DNA of 64,000 nucleotides from contig CAVOPB010000001.1 of the NCBI GenBank assembly GCA_963697805.1, forward strand, positions 434,001 to 498,000. The letters are read 5' to 3'. Position 1 is the first letter of the stretch; every line of letters starts with the position of its first letter. A model generated the notes under the pieces. That model worked only from the letters and a program-made list of their open reading frames with translations. It was not told the origin of the DNA and ran no database searches. Below are positions 8,001 through 16,511 of the stretch, piece after piece. The position numbers were made by a program, and so were the translations under genes. This stretch comes from VRUE01 sp963697805 (GTDB taxonomy: Bacteria > Actinomycetota > Thermoleophilia > Solirubrobacterales > 70-9).

Positions 8001-8903
8001 ATGGAGGCGCACCCGGCAACAGCAGCTTCAGTTCCGGGACCAGGGGGACGAAGTCGAGTTCGCCTCCCGGGTCTTGGTCTCGGCCTCGGCACCGGCACGG
8101 TGGTGCTCTACCTGAGCGTCATCGTGCTGCTGCCGCTGGCGGCGGTCGTCAGCGAAGCCTTCTCCGGCGGCTGGAGCACCTTCTGGGACCAGGTCACCTC
8201 GCCCCTCGCAAAGAAGAGCCTGGAGCTGACCGTGATCTGCTCCCTGATCGTCGTCATCCTCAACGCGATCTTCGGGACGATCCTCGCCTGGCTCCTGGTC
8301 CGTGACCGATTCCCGGGCAAGAGCCTGGTCAACGCGGTCATCGACCTCCCGTTCGCGCTGCCGACGATTGTCGCCAGCCTGACGCTGGTCGCGCTCTACG
8401 GCAACGACAGCCCGGTCGGGATCCACCTCTTCGGCACACGCGCCGCCGTCGTCGTCGCCCTGATGTTCGTCACCCTCCCCTTCGTCGTCCGCGCGGTGCA
8501 GCCGCTGCTGCTCGAGATGGACCGCGAGATGGAGGCCGCTGCTGCCTCGCTCGGGGCGGGCAACTTCACGATCTTCCGCCGCATCATCTTCCCCAACCTC
8601 CTGCCCGGGCTCGCGGCGGGAGTCGCGCTCGCGTTCGCGCGGGCGCTGGGCGAGTTCGGCTCCGTCCTCATCTTCGCCGGCGGCCTGCCCAACACGATGG
8701 TCTCGTCGGTCTTCATCCGCCAGCAGATCGAGTCCGGCAACGATGTCGGCGCCTCCGCGGTCTCGGTGATCCTGCTGACCGCCTCGCTGCTGCTGCTCGG
8801 CGCCGTCTCGCTGATCCAACGCTGGGCCGCCCGCCACGGCCGGGGCGAGGTCGAGGTGGGCTCGACGATCATGCCCAACGCCGGCGGCGGAGGTGGCGCA
8901 TGA
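8001..8903 (+). CDS. cysT: Sulfate ABC transporter permease CysT
   Basis: A 300-residue inner-membrane permease with about six membrane segments beginning near residue 35. The binding-protein-dependent transport loop EAAASLGAGNFTIFRRIIFP (about residues 174-193) is the site that contacts the ATPase. It starts directly after the binding-protein stop codon and overlaps cysW by four bases. Gene order identifies it as CysT rather than CysW. Confidence 0.93.
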   Translation: MEAHPATAASVPGPGGRSRVRLPGLGLGLGTGTVVLYLSVIVLLPLAAVVSEAFSGGWSTFWDQVTSPLAKKSLELTVICSLIVVILNAIFGTILAWLLVRDRFPGKSLVNAVIDLPFALPTIVASLTLVALYGNDSPVGIHLFGTRAAVVVALMFVTLPFVVRAVQPLLLEMDREMEAAAASLGAGNFTIFRRIIFPNLLPGLAAGVALAFARALGEFGSVLIFAGGLPNTMVSSVFIRQQIESGNDVGASAVSVILLTASLLLLGAVSLIQRWAARHGRGEVEVGSTIMPNAGGGGGA

Positions 8904-9703
8904 GCTCCACGACGACCAGCCGATGGGGCCTGCGCATCGCCGGCCTCGGCTACCTGACGATGCTGCTGTTGATTCCGCTGGGGATGATCTTCTACAAGAC
9001 GTTCGAAGACGGGATCAGCCCGCCGCTCGACGCCATCACCTCGCCCGACGGCCTCCACGCGCTGAAACTGACCCTGCTGATGGTCGTCATCGCGGTGCCG
9101 CTGAACACGATCTTCGGCGTCGCCTGCGCGCTGCTATTGGTGCGACACAAATCGAAGGCGAACCCCTTCATCGACGCGGTCATCAACCTGCCCTTCGCCG
9201 TTTCCCCGGTCGTGATCGGCCTCTCTCTCTTCCTCCTCTACGGGACCGACGGCTGGCTCGGGCCGACCCTCTCCGACGCGGGCATCAAGGTCCTCTTCTC
9301 GGTCCCGGGAATGGTCCTCGCCAGCATCTTCGTCTCGGTTCCGTTCGTCGTCCGCGAGACGGTGCCGGTGCTGCAGGAGATCGGGACCGACCAGGAGATG
9401 GCCGCGTCCACACTCGGCGCCAACGGCTGGCAGACCTTCTGGCGGATCACCCTGCCGTCGATCCGCTGGGGCGTCGCCTACGGGGTCGTCCTGACCACCG
9501 CCCGCGTGCTCGGTGAGTTCGGCGCGGTGACGATCGTCTCCGGCTCGATCAGCGGCCAGACCCAGACCCTGCCGCTCTTCGTCGAGAAGCAGTACGCGAA
9601 CTTCAACCTCCCTGGCGCCTACGGCGCCTCCCTGGTGCTGGCACTGCTGGCACTGCTGACGCTGTTGGGCATGAACCTACTCAAACGAAAGGAGGACGCC
9701 TGA
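8900..9703 (+). CDS. cysW: Sulfate ABC transporter permease CysW
   Basis: The second permease of the importer, 267 residues with about six membrane segments. The ATPase-contact loop ASTLGANGWQTFWRITLP lies at about residues 174-191. The ATG overlaps the cysT stop (ATGA), and its own stop shares a base with the cysA start. TVVSGSISGQTQTLPLFVE-like sequence after the loop, here AVTIVSGSISGQTQTLPLF, is characteristic of CysW. Confidence 0.93.
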   Translation: MSSTTTSRWGLRIAGLGYLTMLLLIPLGMIFYKTFEDGISPPLDAITSPDGLHALKLTLLMVVIAVPLNTIFGVACALLLVRHKSKANPFIDAVINLPFAVSPVVIGLSLFLLYGTDGWLGPTLSDAGIKVLFSVPGMVLASIFVSVPFVVRETVPVLQEIGTDQEMAASTLGANGWQTFWRITLPSIRWGVAYGVVLTTARVLGEFGAVTIVSGSISGQTQTLPLFVEKQYANFNLPGAYGASLVLALLALLTLLGMNLLKRKEDA

Positions 9704-10743
9704 TGGGAATCTCAGTCGAGGGAGCGAACAAGCGCTTCGGTGACTTTCAGGCGCTCGACGATGTATCCATAGACGTTCCTGACGGGTCGTTGACGGCCCT
9801 GCTGGGCCCCAGTGGCAGCGGCAAGTCGACGCTGCTTAGGGCGATCGCCGGGCTCGAGGATCTCGATTCCGGTCTGGTCACGATCAACGGCGAGGACGCG
9901 ACCGGCAAGCCGGCGCAGAAGCGGGGCGTCGGCTTTGTCTTCCAGCACTACGCCGCCTTCAAGCACATGACGGTGTTCGACAACGTCGCCTTCGGCCTCA
10001 AGATCCGCAAGTGGAAGAAGCCCGAGATCTCCAACCGGGTACACGAGCTGCTGCAGCTGGTCCAGCTCGACGGCCTCGCCGGCCGCACTCCGTCCCAGCT
10101 CTCCGGCGGCCAGCGCCAGCGCATGGCCCTGGCCCGGGCGCTTGCCGTGCAGCCGCAGGTGCTGCTGCTCGACGAGCCCTTCGGCGCCCTTGACGCCAAG
10201 GTCCGCAAAGACCTGCGGACCTGGTTGCGCCGCCTCCACGACGAGATGCACGTGACGACGATCTTCGTCACCCACGACCAGGAGGAGGCGATGGACGTCG
10301 CCGAGCAACTGGTTGTGATGAACGAAGGCCGGGTCGAGCAATCGGGGACGGCCGACGATCTCTACGACCACCCTGCCAACGAGTTCGTGATGAGCTTCGT
10401 CGGCGAGGTGAACCGTCTCGGCGAGACCTTCGTCCGCCCGCACGACATGGAGGTCGTGCTCGAAGCCGACGAGCGGACCGAGGAGGCGATGGTGCAGCGG
10501 ATCGTCGCCCTCGGCTTCGAGATCCGGGTCGAGTTCACGCTCGCCAACGGATCCGAGGTCTGGGCCCAGCTGACCCGCGCCGAGCTCCAGAAATTGGAAC
10601 TGCGCGAGAAGCAGATCGTCTATCTGCGGCCCGGCCAGACAAAGAACTTCAGCGGTAACACGCCGTCACCCAGCGATCCCGGGGCCTCGACTCCCCAGGA
10701 TGCAGAGGGTGGCGGCGACGCAGAGGTCTCTGCAGCCGCCTGA
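9703..10743 (+). CDS. cysA: Sulfate ABC transporter ATP-binding protein CysA
   Basis: A 346-residue ATPase powering the sulfate importer. Walker A is GPSGSGKST (about residues 35-43), signature LSGGQRQRMALARAL, Walker B VLLLDEPFGALD, and switch His in FVTHDQEEA. The C-terminal region after about residue 235 is the CysA/TOBE-like regulatory domain (FVRPHDMEV). The last 35 residues are Ser/Pro/Gly-rich and probably disordered. It is the last gene of the operon and is followed by a strong hairpin. Confidence 0.93.
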   Translation: MGISVEGANKRFGDFQALDDVSIDVPDGSLTALLGPSGSGKSTLLRAIAGLEDLDSGLVTINGEDATGKPAQKRGVGFVFQHYAAFKHMTVFDNVAFGLKIRKWKKPEISNRVHELLQLVQLDGLAGRTPSQLSGGQRQRMALARALAVQPQVLLLDEPFGALDAKVRKDLRTWLRRLHDEMHVTTIFVTHDQEEAMDVAEQLVVMNEGRVEQSGTADDLYDHPANEFVMSFVGEVNRLGETFVRPHDMEVVLEADERTEEAMVQRIVALGFEIRVEFTLANGSEVWAQLTRAELQKLELREKQIVYLRPGQTKNFSGNTPSPSDPGASTPQDAEGGGDAEVSAAA

Positions 10744-10752
10744 AGAGGCGAC

Positions 10753-10791
10753 GGGGTGGGGCGCCCTTTTTGCCAGGTGGCGCCCCGCCCC
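10753..10791. terminator. Terminator-like hairpin between convergent genes
   Basis: A 13-bp stem, GGGGTGGGGCGCC with GGCGCCCCGCCCC (one G-T wobble), encloses a 13-nt loop. It starts ten bases after the cysA stop and ends just before the end of the convergent PhoD gene. No T-run follows on the plus strand. It may act on both transcripts. Confidence 0.6.
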
Positions 10792-10801
10792 ATCTCGCCG
10801 T

Positions 10802-12445
10802 TCAGGTTAACCGGCGCTCGAACGTCTTTTCCAGCGCCCCCTGATCTTCCTCACCGGCCAACGTCTTGTCGAGCCGCACGATCGCGCTGCGACCGTCGAG
10901 CCGCACGGTGCCCACCTGATTGTCGAAAAAGGGGCCCTCGAGCATGCGCCAGCCGATCCCCGGGTCCGGTGCCCCGGAGAGGCGCGACAGAGCGCGGGCG
11001 ACCGCGCGGAAGGGCCGCGAGAACCCTGCTCGCACCACCCGCCGCTCCTTGCGGTCGAGCGGATTGCGATAGGGGGAGCAAACCGCCTGGACCACCCTGC
11101 TGCTGACCCCCGCCTCGGGATCGAACTCGACATCGCTGAGGTAGGCGTGGTGAACGTCGCCGGAGAGGACGACGATCGAGGCCGGAGCCGGCCCGCGCCG
11201 GCCGGAGCCGACCTCTTCGATCAACTCGCGCAGCCGCTGAAAGGAGAACTGGAAGGCCGCCCAGTGATCGAAGTCGACGGCGCGGCGCAGGCGCTCGCTC
11301 TGGCGCGCGACCAGCCCGCCCCAGGCTCCGTCGCAGAGCCTCTCATTCCAGGCCTCGAGGTGGTGGAAACCGGGCGAGAGCAGGAAGGGGACGGTCGTCC
11401 CGATCAGGAGGTGGTCGAACTCCCCCTCGGCGTGCTCGACGATCCACTCCCAGACCTCGTCGTCGCACATCGACCGGCGATCCTCGGTCAGGACCCGGCC
11501 GGCGCGCGAGTCGACGAACAGCACACGCACGCCGCCTATGTCGCGGTGGAAGCTCCAGCGGAACCCGGATGCGGTGGTGTCGATCTCTTCCGCCCACTCG
11601 CGGAGGACGTCGGTCGCATCGGGATTCCCCCGTACCCGCGCGTAGAGCTCGCTCTCGCCGAGGTCCCGTGGCGAGAGGTTGCCGATGAACTGGTAGATCC
11701 AGTAGGTCATGATGCCGCCGACCGCGCGCTCGTGCCACCACCCCTTGCGGTCCATCTCCTCGCGCCAGGAGCGGGAGATGTTCCAGTCGTCGCTCATGTC
11801 GTGGTCGTCCCACGCCATCGAGGTCGAGACGGTCGAGAACAGCCACCGGATCAGCGGGTCCTCCCAGGACTCCCGGTAGAGCCAGGTGTACTCCTCGAAG
11901 TCGACCACCTCCTCGCCCGGGGGCTCGGAGGTGTCGCGGCGAGCCCTGATCCGCTCGCGGGTCCGGGGCGAGCCCTCGTCGACGTACACCTGATCGCCAA
12001 GCAGGAACAGCAGCTCCGGCCAGTCGTCGCGGTCATCGGCCGCCATCTGCTCGGCAAGCACATGGAGCGCGTCGAGCTCGTGGCCGTTCTCGTCCTCGTC
12101 CTTGCTCAGCGTGTAGGGGCGCTCGTGCGGGAACGCCACCCGGCACGAGCCGAAGCAGATGTCGAGCGGCTCGCCCGGGTCGAGGGTGCGAATCACGCTC
12201 GGGGGAAGCTCGCTGCCCCGTGGTGGCCAGCGCCACTGGCCGTCGAGCGTGACGTCGTACTCGTAGAACCCTCCGGGCTCGAGGCCCTCTATCTGAACCA
12301 GGGCGTAATGGTGGCCGGCGACGGTGAAGGTCCGCTCACGCCTGCCGAGGATCCTCACCTCGCAGGGCCCGCTCGTCTCGACCCAGATCGTCGCCTCCGT
12401 CTCAGAGACGTAGCGGAGCAGCGGCCCGAGGACAAGATTCGGCAC
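10802..12445 (-). CDS. PhoD-like phosphodiesterase/phosphatase
   Basis: A 547-residue metallophosphatase with an N-terminal fibronectin-like domain (about 1-85) and a PhoD catalytic domain. Metal-binding motifs are CFGSCR (about 96), FLLGDQVYVDE (about 145), AWDDHDMSDDW (about 211) and LSGDVHHAYL (about 428). No signal peptide or Tat motif is present, unlike classical secreted PhoD, so a cytoplasmic role or leaderless export is possible. It could hydrolyse phosphate mono- or diesters; the substrate is unknown. Confidence 0.87.
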   Translation of the reverse strand: MPNLVLGPLLRYVSETEATIWVETSGPCEVRILGRRERTFTVAGHHYALVQIEGLEPGGFYEYDVTLDGQWRWPPRGSELPPSVIRTLDPGEPLDICFGSCRVAFPHERPYTLSKDEDENGHELDALHVLAEQMAADDRDDWPELLFLLGDQVYVDEGSPRTRERIRARRDTSEPPGEEVVDFEEYTWLYRESWEDPLIRWLFSTVSTSMAWDDHDMSDDWNISRSWREEMDRKGWWHERAVGGIMTYWIYQFIGNLSPRDLGESELYARVRGNPDATDVLREWAEEIDTTASGFRWSFHRDIGGVRVLFVDSRAGRVLTEDRRSMCDDEVWEWIVEHAEGEFDHLLIGTTVPFLLSPGFHHLEAWNERLCDGAWGGLVARQSERLRRAVDFDHWAAFQFSFQRLRELIEEVGSGRRGPAPASIVVLSGDVHHAYLSDVEFDPEAGVSSRVVQAVCSPYRNPLDRKERRVVRAGFSRPFRAVARALSRLSGAPDPGIGWRMLEGPFFDNQVGTVRLDGRSAIVRLDKTLAGEEDQGALEKTFERRLT

Positions 12446-12520
12446 GGGAACCCTCTTCCCTGTTCGACGGATTGCTATTCTTGACTTAATCTGTAAACAA
12501 AGCAGAAAAGGAGGAGAACG

Positions 12521-12715
12521 ATGAGCTCGAAGGACGGCACGACCTTCACGTCCCGCGGAAGGCTCACCGGCCTGATCCGGGACGAGATCCCGGCCGGGAC
12601 GGGACAGAACCGCGCCAGCCGCGCCGATGCAGGCTCGGGGGACTCATTCGACGAGGCCCTCTACTACCGGGCGCGCCTGATCCTCGGCGACACCCTGCGC
12701 CGCCCAGGGCGCTGA
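12521..12715 (+). CDS. Small hypothetical protein
   Basis: A 64-residue protein, MSSKDGTTFTSRGRL to DTLRRPGR, not recognised. Evidence that it is real: an excellent AAAGGAGGAG site nine bases before the ATG and an AT-rich upstream stretch (12470-12505) that can hold a promoter divergent from the PhoD gene. It is basic and Ser/Gly-rich, without membrane segments. Its stop overlaps another ATG (ATGA at 12712), but the frame that follows runs antisense to the protease gene and is not called. Confidence 0.5.
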   Translation: MSSKDGTTFTSRGRLTGLIRDEIPAGTGQNRASRADAGSGDSFDEALYYRARLILGDTLRRPGR

Positions 12716-12846
12716 TGGACCATCTCGACGAGGAGTTGCCTACCGAGGAGCTGAGCCGGCTCCCCCACTCGACCGAACGCGAGCGGCCACGTAAGGAGCG
12801 ACCCGGCCCGGAGGACCCGATCAAGAGCGCCACGGTATTGAGCGCC

Positions 12847-13707
12847 CTAGGGGAGCGCCCGCAGGAAGGCCGCGATCGAGGGCCCGAAGTAGGGCGAGTA
12901 GAGGAGGTCGGGCCGGTTCGCGTATCCGTAGCTCGTGACCCCGTTGACGTAGGTGTCTTCCAGCAGCCAGCCGCCTCCGCTGGAGCCCGCCGCCATGTCG
13001 CAGGCGCTGAAGAGCGTCGGCGGGCCCGTGAGCGGGAAGGTCAGCGGGTCGCTGCCGAGGCCGTGGGCACGGCAGCTGCGCATTTCTTCCCCCTTCAGTG
13101 CCGCGGCCGGGTAGCCGTAGATCTCGAAGCCGGCCGAGCGCGATTTCGAGGTCGCGAAGCCGCGTCCTCCGACGACATCGGTCAGGGCACCGAGCTGACT
13201 GGGCGCGACCTTCAGTGCGGCGACGTCGAAGTCGGGGTTTTCCCCCTGGCGCCACTTGGGTGTCACGTAGACCGAGGTGACATCGAAGGTGCCGAACGGG
13301 CGGACGCCGTGGTCATAGGCGGGGACGAAGGCGATCCGGCTCGCCGCCTCCCCTTCGAGCACCACGCAGTGGCCGGCGGTGAGGACGATCGAGCGGCTCG
13401 GGGTGTTGACCGCGGTGCCCGAGCACGTGTAGCTGCCCTCCTTCGGGTCCACGCCGAAGATTTTCCCGTTCATGCGGGTGGTTTCCTCACTCGAATCGAG
13501 GACCCGGAGGCTCGAAGCTGAGGCGGCCGGGCCGCGTCGCGGCGCACGGCCGGGGACCGTGAGCGGGGCCCTTGCGGCGGGCGTCTTGCTCCCCCCGACC
13601 TCGATCACACGGGTCGCCGAGGCAGCGCTCGGAAGCGCCATCGACAGCGCGCCGACGAGCAACACCGGCATCACCCTCCCGATCAGCGTTCCCTTACAGC
13701 AACCCAT
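12847..13707 (-). CDS. Secreted trypsin-like (V8-type) serine protease
   Basis: A 286-residue exported serine protease of clan PA. A signal peptide (about 1-31, ending ASA) is followed by a Pro/Arg/Ala-rich propeptide-like segment and the catalytic domain. The triad is visible: His in LTAGHC (about 116), Asp in NPDFDVAAL (about 162) and Ser in AAGSSGGGW (about 243). The SCRAHG and SACDMAAG cysteines probably form a disulphide near the active site. The preserved triad implies activity. The closest overall resemblance is to glutamyl-endopeptidase-like proteins; specificity is not assignable. Confidence 0.87.
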   Translation of the reverse strand: MGCCKGTLIGRVMPVLLVGALSMALPSAASATRVIEVGGSKTPAARAPLTVPGRAPRRGPAASASSLRVLDSSEETTRMNGKIFGVDPKEGSYTCSGTAVNTPSRSIVLTAGHCVVLEGEAASRIAFVPAYDHGVRPFGTFDVTSVYVTPKWRQGENPDFDVAALKVAPSQLGALTDVVGGRGFATSKSRSAGFEIYGYPAAALKGEEMRSCRAHGLGSDPLTFPLTGPPTLFSACDMAAGSSGGGWLLEDTYVNGVTSYGYANRPDLLYSPYFGPSIAAFLRALP

Positions 13708-13803
13708 CGCCGGGGAATACTGCCAAAAGTTGGAAAAGGTTCGCTAAAAGCGACCTCGAATAGCGTCATCAACGCTTCCCAAATGCTCACGAAAGGGTTA
13801 CGC

Positions 13804-14193
13804 ATGAACGATGACAGTGGTCTGATCAGCGGCTGGTGGGTATTCGCCGGCGTGCTGCTCTTGGTCGCCGGCGTCCTCAACATCATCTATGGCATCGCCG
13901 CGATCGGGGACTCGAAGTTCTTCACCGAAAACGCCACCTACATCCTCAGCGGGCTCCACACCTGGGGCTGGATCCTCTTGATCGTCGGCGTGCTCGAGCT
14001 GGTCGCCGCCTTCTCGCTCTTCTCGGGCGGAGAATTCGGCCGCTGGTTCGGAATCTTCGTCGCCTCGCTGAACGCGATCGGCTCGCTGCTGGCGATCCCG
14101 GCCCGCCCGTTCTGGTCGCTGGCGCTGTTCGCCCTCGCGATCATCATCATCTACAAGCTGGCCGAGGGGCCCGAAGGCGCGCCCAACGCCTAG
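13804..14193 (+). CDS. DUF7144-like four-TM membrane protein
   Basis: A 129-residue integral membrane protein with four hydrophobic segments (about 9-30, 50-70, 75-95 and 100-120). The opening GWWVFAGVLLLVAGVLNIIYGIAAI pattern, with GIAAIGDSKFF after the first segment, is typical of the DUF7144 family that is common in actinobacteria. Function is unknown. The ATG at 13804 follows GAAAGGG by eight bases; an upstream in-frame ATG at 13783 lacks a site. It abuts the convergent RDD gene with no spacer. Confidence 0.78.
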   Translation: MNDDSGLISGWWVFAGVLLLVAGVLNIIYGIAAIGDSKFFTENATYILSGLHTWGWILLIVGVLELVAAFSLFSGGEFGRWFGIFVASLNAIGSLLAIPARPFWSLALFALAIIIIYKLAEGPEGAPNA

Positions 14194-15249
14194 TCAGGGA
14201 CCGGCAACACGCTGTGGCCGAAGGCCCCGGGAATCCGGGGCCTTCGTCGCGTCCGGGGCCCCGACGGCGTCCGTGCCCATCGCGTCGACCGACCAGGGCG
14301 CTGACGCGCGCGGCTCGTAGAGCACGTCGACGCCGGCCATCCGGTCCTGCCAGCCGCGCCTGCGGGAGTCGAAGATGATCCCGAGATAGCCGATGCCGAA
14401 GGTCAGCGCCCCGAGCCCGAGGCCAACCAGGCGGCGGATCGATCTGCGCGCCGGTAAGCCCTGGCCCGCGACCGCGAGCCTGATCCCGAGGAATCGCATG
14501 CCGAGCGTCTGGCCGGCGAGCGACCAGAACGCGACCAGGTAACTGCCGCCGAGGACCAGCCAGGCGGTGGTCCCGAACACGAGTGCAATCTCCGAGACGC
14601 CGTTGCCGCCGGTGAAGGCGGAGACGACCAGCGCCGCGATCGCCGCCAACCCGGAGAACCCGAGGTTGACGATCAGCACGTCGAGGCCGAACGCGAGCGC
14701 CCTTGTCAGGACGCCGGCTCGGTCGGTCGGCTCGGTCCGCTGGGGGCGGAAGAAGATCCTCCTCACGATCCGCTCGAGGACGGTATCGATGTTCCTGGTC
14801 GCGTCGCCGATCGTGTGGCCGATGTCTTCGATGAAGCCGACGCTCTGGGCGCTGATCGCGGCCCGGATCTCGGGTGCCTCGGCGATGCGCTCGACCAGTC
14901 TCTGGGTCTCATCGCTCGCCAGCAGACGCAGCCAGACTTCGTCGACGAGCTCGCTGTCGAGGGCGTCGATCAGGGCCCTCTTCACGGCATCGCTCTCGAG
15001 GGCGCCGTTAACCGCCTCCTCGACGACCGGCCCTTTCAGGACCCTGACCAGCGCTCGTTCGACGGCCTCGCTCTCGACCGCCGCGACCATCGCCTCCTCG
15101 GCGGCGACCTGCACGGCGCGGTCGACGCCGGTCGCTTTGCCGACCTCGCGGACGCCGCGGACACCGGCGCCGAGCAACCGCACCGAGAGCGGCAGCGGCC
15201 GTCCGTCCGGGCCCTCGTCGCGGTAGCCGTTGGTGCTGTCCTCACTCAT
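14194..15249 (-). CDS. RDD-family membrane protein
   Basis: A 351-residue protein. The N-terminal 140 residues are soluble and built of repeated helical units, with ESEAVERALVRVL, ESDAVKRALIDAL and DSELVDEVWLRLL recurring about every 22-25 residues. The C-terminal RDD domain has several membrane segments with RALAFGLDVLIV and WQDRMAGVDVL motifs. A transport role has been suggested for RDD proteins but is not established. The ATG overlaps the NUDIX stop (ATGA), so the two are co-translated. The last 20 residues include a perfect hairpin sequence. Confidence 0.82.
   Translation of the reverse strand: MSEDSTNGYRDEGPDGRPLPLSVRLLGAGVRGVREVGKATGVDRAVQVAAEEAMVAAVESEAVERALVRVLKGPVVEEAVNGALESDAVKRALIDALDSELVDEVWLRLLASDETQRLVERIAEAPEIRAAISAQSVGFIEDIGHTIGDATRNIDTVLERIVRRIFFRPQRTEPTDRAGVLTRALAFGLDVLIVNLGFSGLAAIAALVVSAFTGGNGVSEIALVFGTTAWLVLGGSYLVAFWSLAGQTLGMRFLGIRLAVAGQGLPARRSIRRLVGLGLGALTFGIGYLGIIFDSRRRGWQDRMAGVDVLYEPRASAPWSVDAMGTDAVGAPDATKAPDSRGLRPQRVAGP
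14219..14246. terminator. Perfect hairpin shared by convergent gene ends
   Basis: CGAAGGCCCCGG and CCGGGGCCTTCG form a perfect 12-bp stem with a 4-nt loop, 26 bp after the DUF7144 stop. It lies inside the last codons of the RDD gene on the other strand. It probably ends the DUF7144 transcript, although no U-tract follows. Confidence 0.55.
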
Positions 15250-15749
15250 TGCGCCGAGTATCCCAGGTGTTCGAGCAGGCGGTCGACGAACGCGGTCTGG
15301 GCCTCGATCAGCTTCTCCCTCGCCGCCTCGGGGCCGAACCACTCCGCCTGGTCGACCTCCGGGAACTCCTGCTCCTTGCCTGAATGCGGCGGCCACTCGA
15401 GGCGGAAGGTGTTGCTGTCGAGTGCCGCCGGGTCGAAGTCACCCTCGGCGGCCCAGGCGTGGACGACCTTGCCTCCCTTCTGGCGCACCGAGCCGAGGTC
15501 GACCATCTCCTCGAGCTCAACCTCAGGCGCGGAGCCCAGCTCCTCCCTCATCTCCCGCAGGGCACAGGAGCGCAGTTCCTCTTCGTCCTCAGAGCCTCCC
15601 TTGGGGATCGACCAGGCGCCGAGGTCGCGCTGCGCCCAGAACGGCCCGCCCGGGTGGATCAGCAGCACCTCGGGCGCGTCGCCGACGCGGTAGAGGAGGA
15701 TTCCGGCGCTGACCTTCGGCTTGCGGGCGATCCATTCACGATAGGCCAC
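15246..15749 (-). CDS. NUDIX hydrolase
   Basis: A 167-residue NUDIX pyrophosphohydrolase. The NUDIX box runs GGSEDEEELRSCALREMREELG (about residues 50-71), preceded by the WSIPKG strand. This box binds Mg2+ and cleaves nucleoside-diphosphate-linked substrates. The start MAYREWIARKPKVSAGILLYR fits the NTP-pyrophosphohydrolase subgroup. It is first of a two-gene unit with the RDD protein (ATGA overlap). Confidence 0.88.
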   Translation of the reverse strand: MAYREWIARKPKVSAGILLYRVGDAPEVLLIHPGGPFWAQRDLGAWSIPKGGSEDEEELRSCALREMREELGSAPEVELEEMVDLGSVRQKGGKVVHAWAAEGDFDPAALDSNTFRLEWPPHSGKEQEFPEVDQAEWFGPEAAREKLIEAQTAFVDRLLEHLGYSAQ

Positions 15750-15755
15750 CCACGA

Positions 15756-16511
15756 TCAGATCCGGCCGGCCTCGAGCAGGCGGGCGAGGAACCGCCTCGT
15801 CTCCTCGCGCTCCGGTTCGGTCAGCACCCGGTCGGGGGGACCCGACTCAACGATCCTGCCGTCGTGGAGAAAGGCGACCTCGTCGGCGACCTCATGGGCG
15901 AAACCCATCTCGTGGGTGGCGATCACCATCGTCATCCCCTCCACCTTGAGGTCGCGGACAGCAGCCAGAACCTCGCCGACGAGCTCCGGGTCGAGGGCGC
16001 TCGTCACCTCATCGAGGAGCAGCGCGCGGGGCCGGCCGGCGAAGGCTCGCGCGATCGCGACGCGCTGCTGCTGGCCGCCGGAGAGGTCGTCGGGCCGGTC
16101 GTCCTCGCGGCCCTCGAGCCCGAATCGGTGCAGCAGGGCCCGGCCGTGGTCCTCGGCCTCCCGGCGCGAGGAGCCCTGGGCCCGCATCTCGCCGAGCACC
16201 ACGTTCTGCAGCACGGTCAGGTGCGGGAAGAGGTTGAAGGCCTGGAAGACGAGCCCGAGCCTCCTCCTCACCGGCACCGGCTCGACCGCGGGGTCGGTGA
16301 TCACCTCGCCGTCGAGGAAGACGTCGCCGTCGTCGATCTCCTCGAGCAGGTCGATGCACCGCAGCAGGGTCGACTTGCCCGACCCGGAGGCGCCGATCAG
16401 GGCGACCGCCTGGTGCTCGCTGACGTTCAGGTCCACGCCCCGCAGCACCTCGCGGGGCCCGAACGCCTTGGTCACGCCGCGGACCTCGAGAACCGGTGCC
16501 CCGGTGCTCAC
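15756..16511 (-). CDS. Polar amino-acid ABC transporter ATPase (GlnQ/HisP type)
   Basis: A 251-residue ATPase of the amino-acid importer. Walker A GASGSGKST (about 40-48), Q-loop VFQAFNLFPH, signature LSGGQQQRVAIARAF, Walker B LLLDEVTSALD and switch ATHEMGFA are intact. The EVTSALDPELVGEV wording is typical of the GlnQ family. It overlaps the permease gene by four bases. Confidence 0.92.
   Translation of the reverse strand: MSTGAPVLEVRGVTKAFGPREVLRGVDLNVSEHQAVALIGASGSGKSTLLRCIDLLEEIDDGDVFLDGEVITDPAVEPVPVRRRLGLVFQAFNLFPHLTVLQNVVLGEMRAQGSSRREAEDHGRALLHRFGLEGREDDRPDDLSGGQQQRVAIARAFAGRPRALLLDEVTSALDPELVGEVLAAVRDLKVEGMTMVIATHEMGFAHEVADEVAFLHDGRIVESGPPDRVLTEPEREETRRFLARLLEAGRI

Noticed and set aside
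11147..12484. Long plus-strand frame of 445 codons
   Set aside because: Antisense to the PhoD-like gene, which has all its metal motifs. High-GC shadow frame.
12715..13521. Long plus-strand frame overlapping the small-protein stop (ATGA)
   Set aside because: After about 44 residues it runs antisense to the serine protease, whose catalytic motifs and signal peptide are intact. Composition is typical of an antisense shadow.
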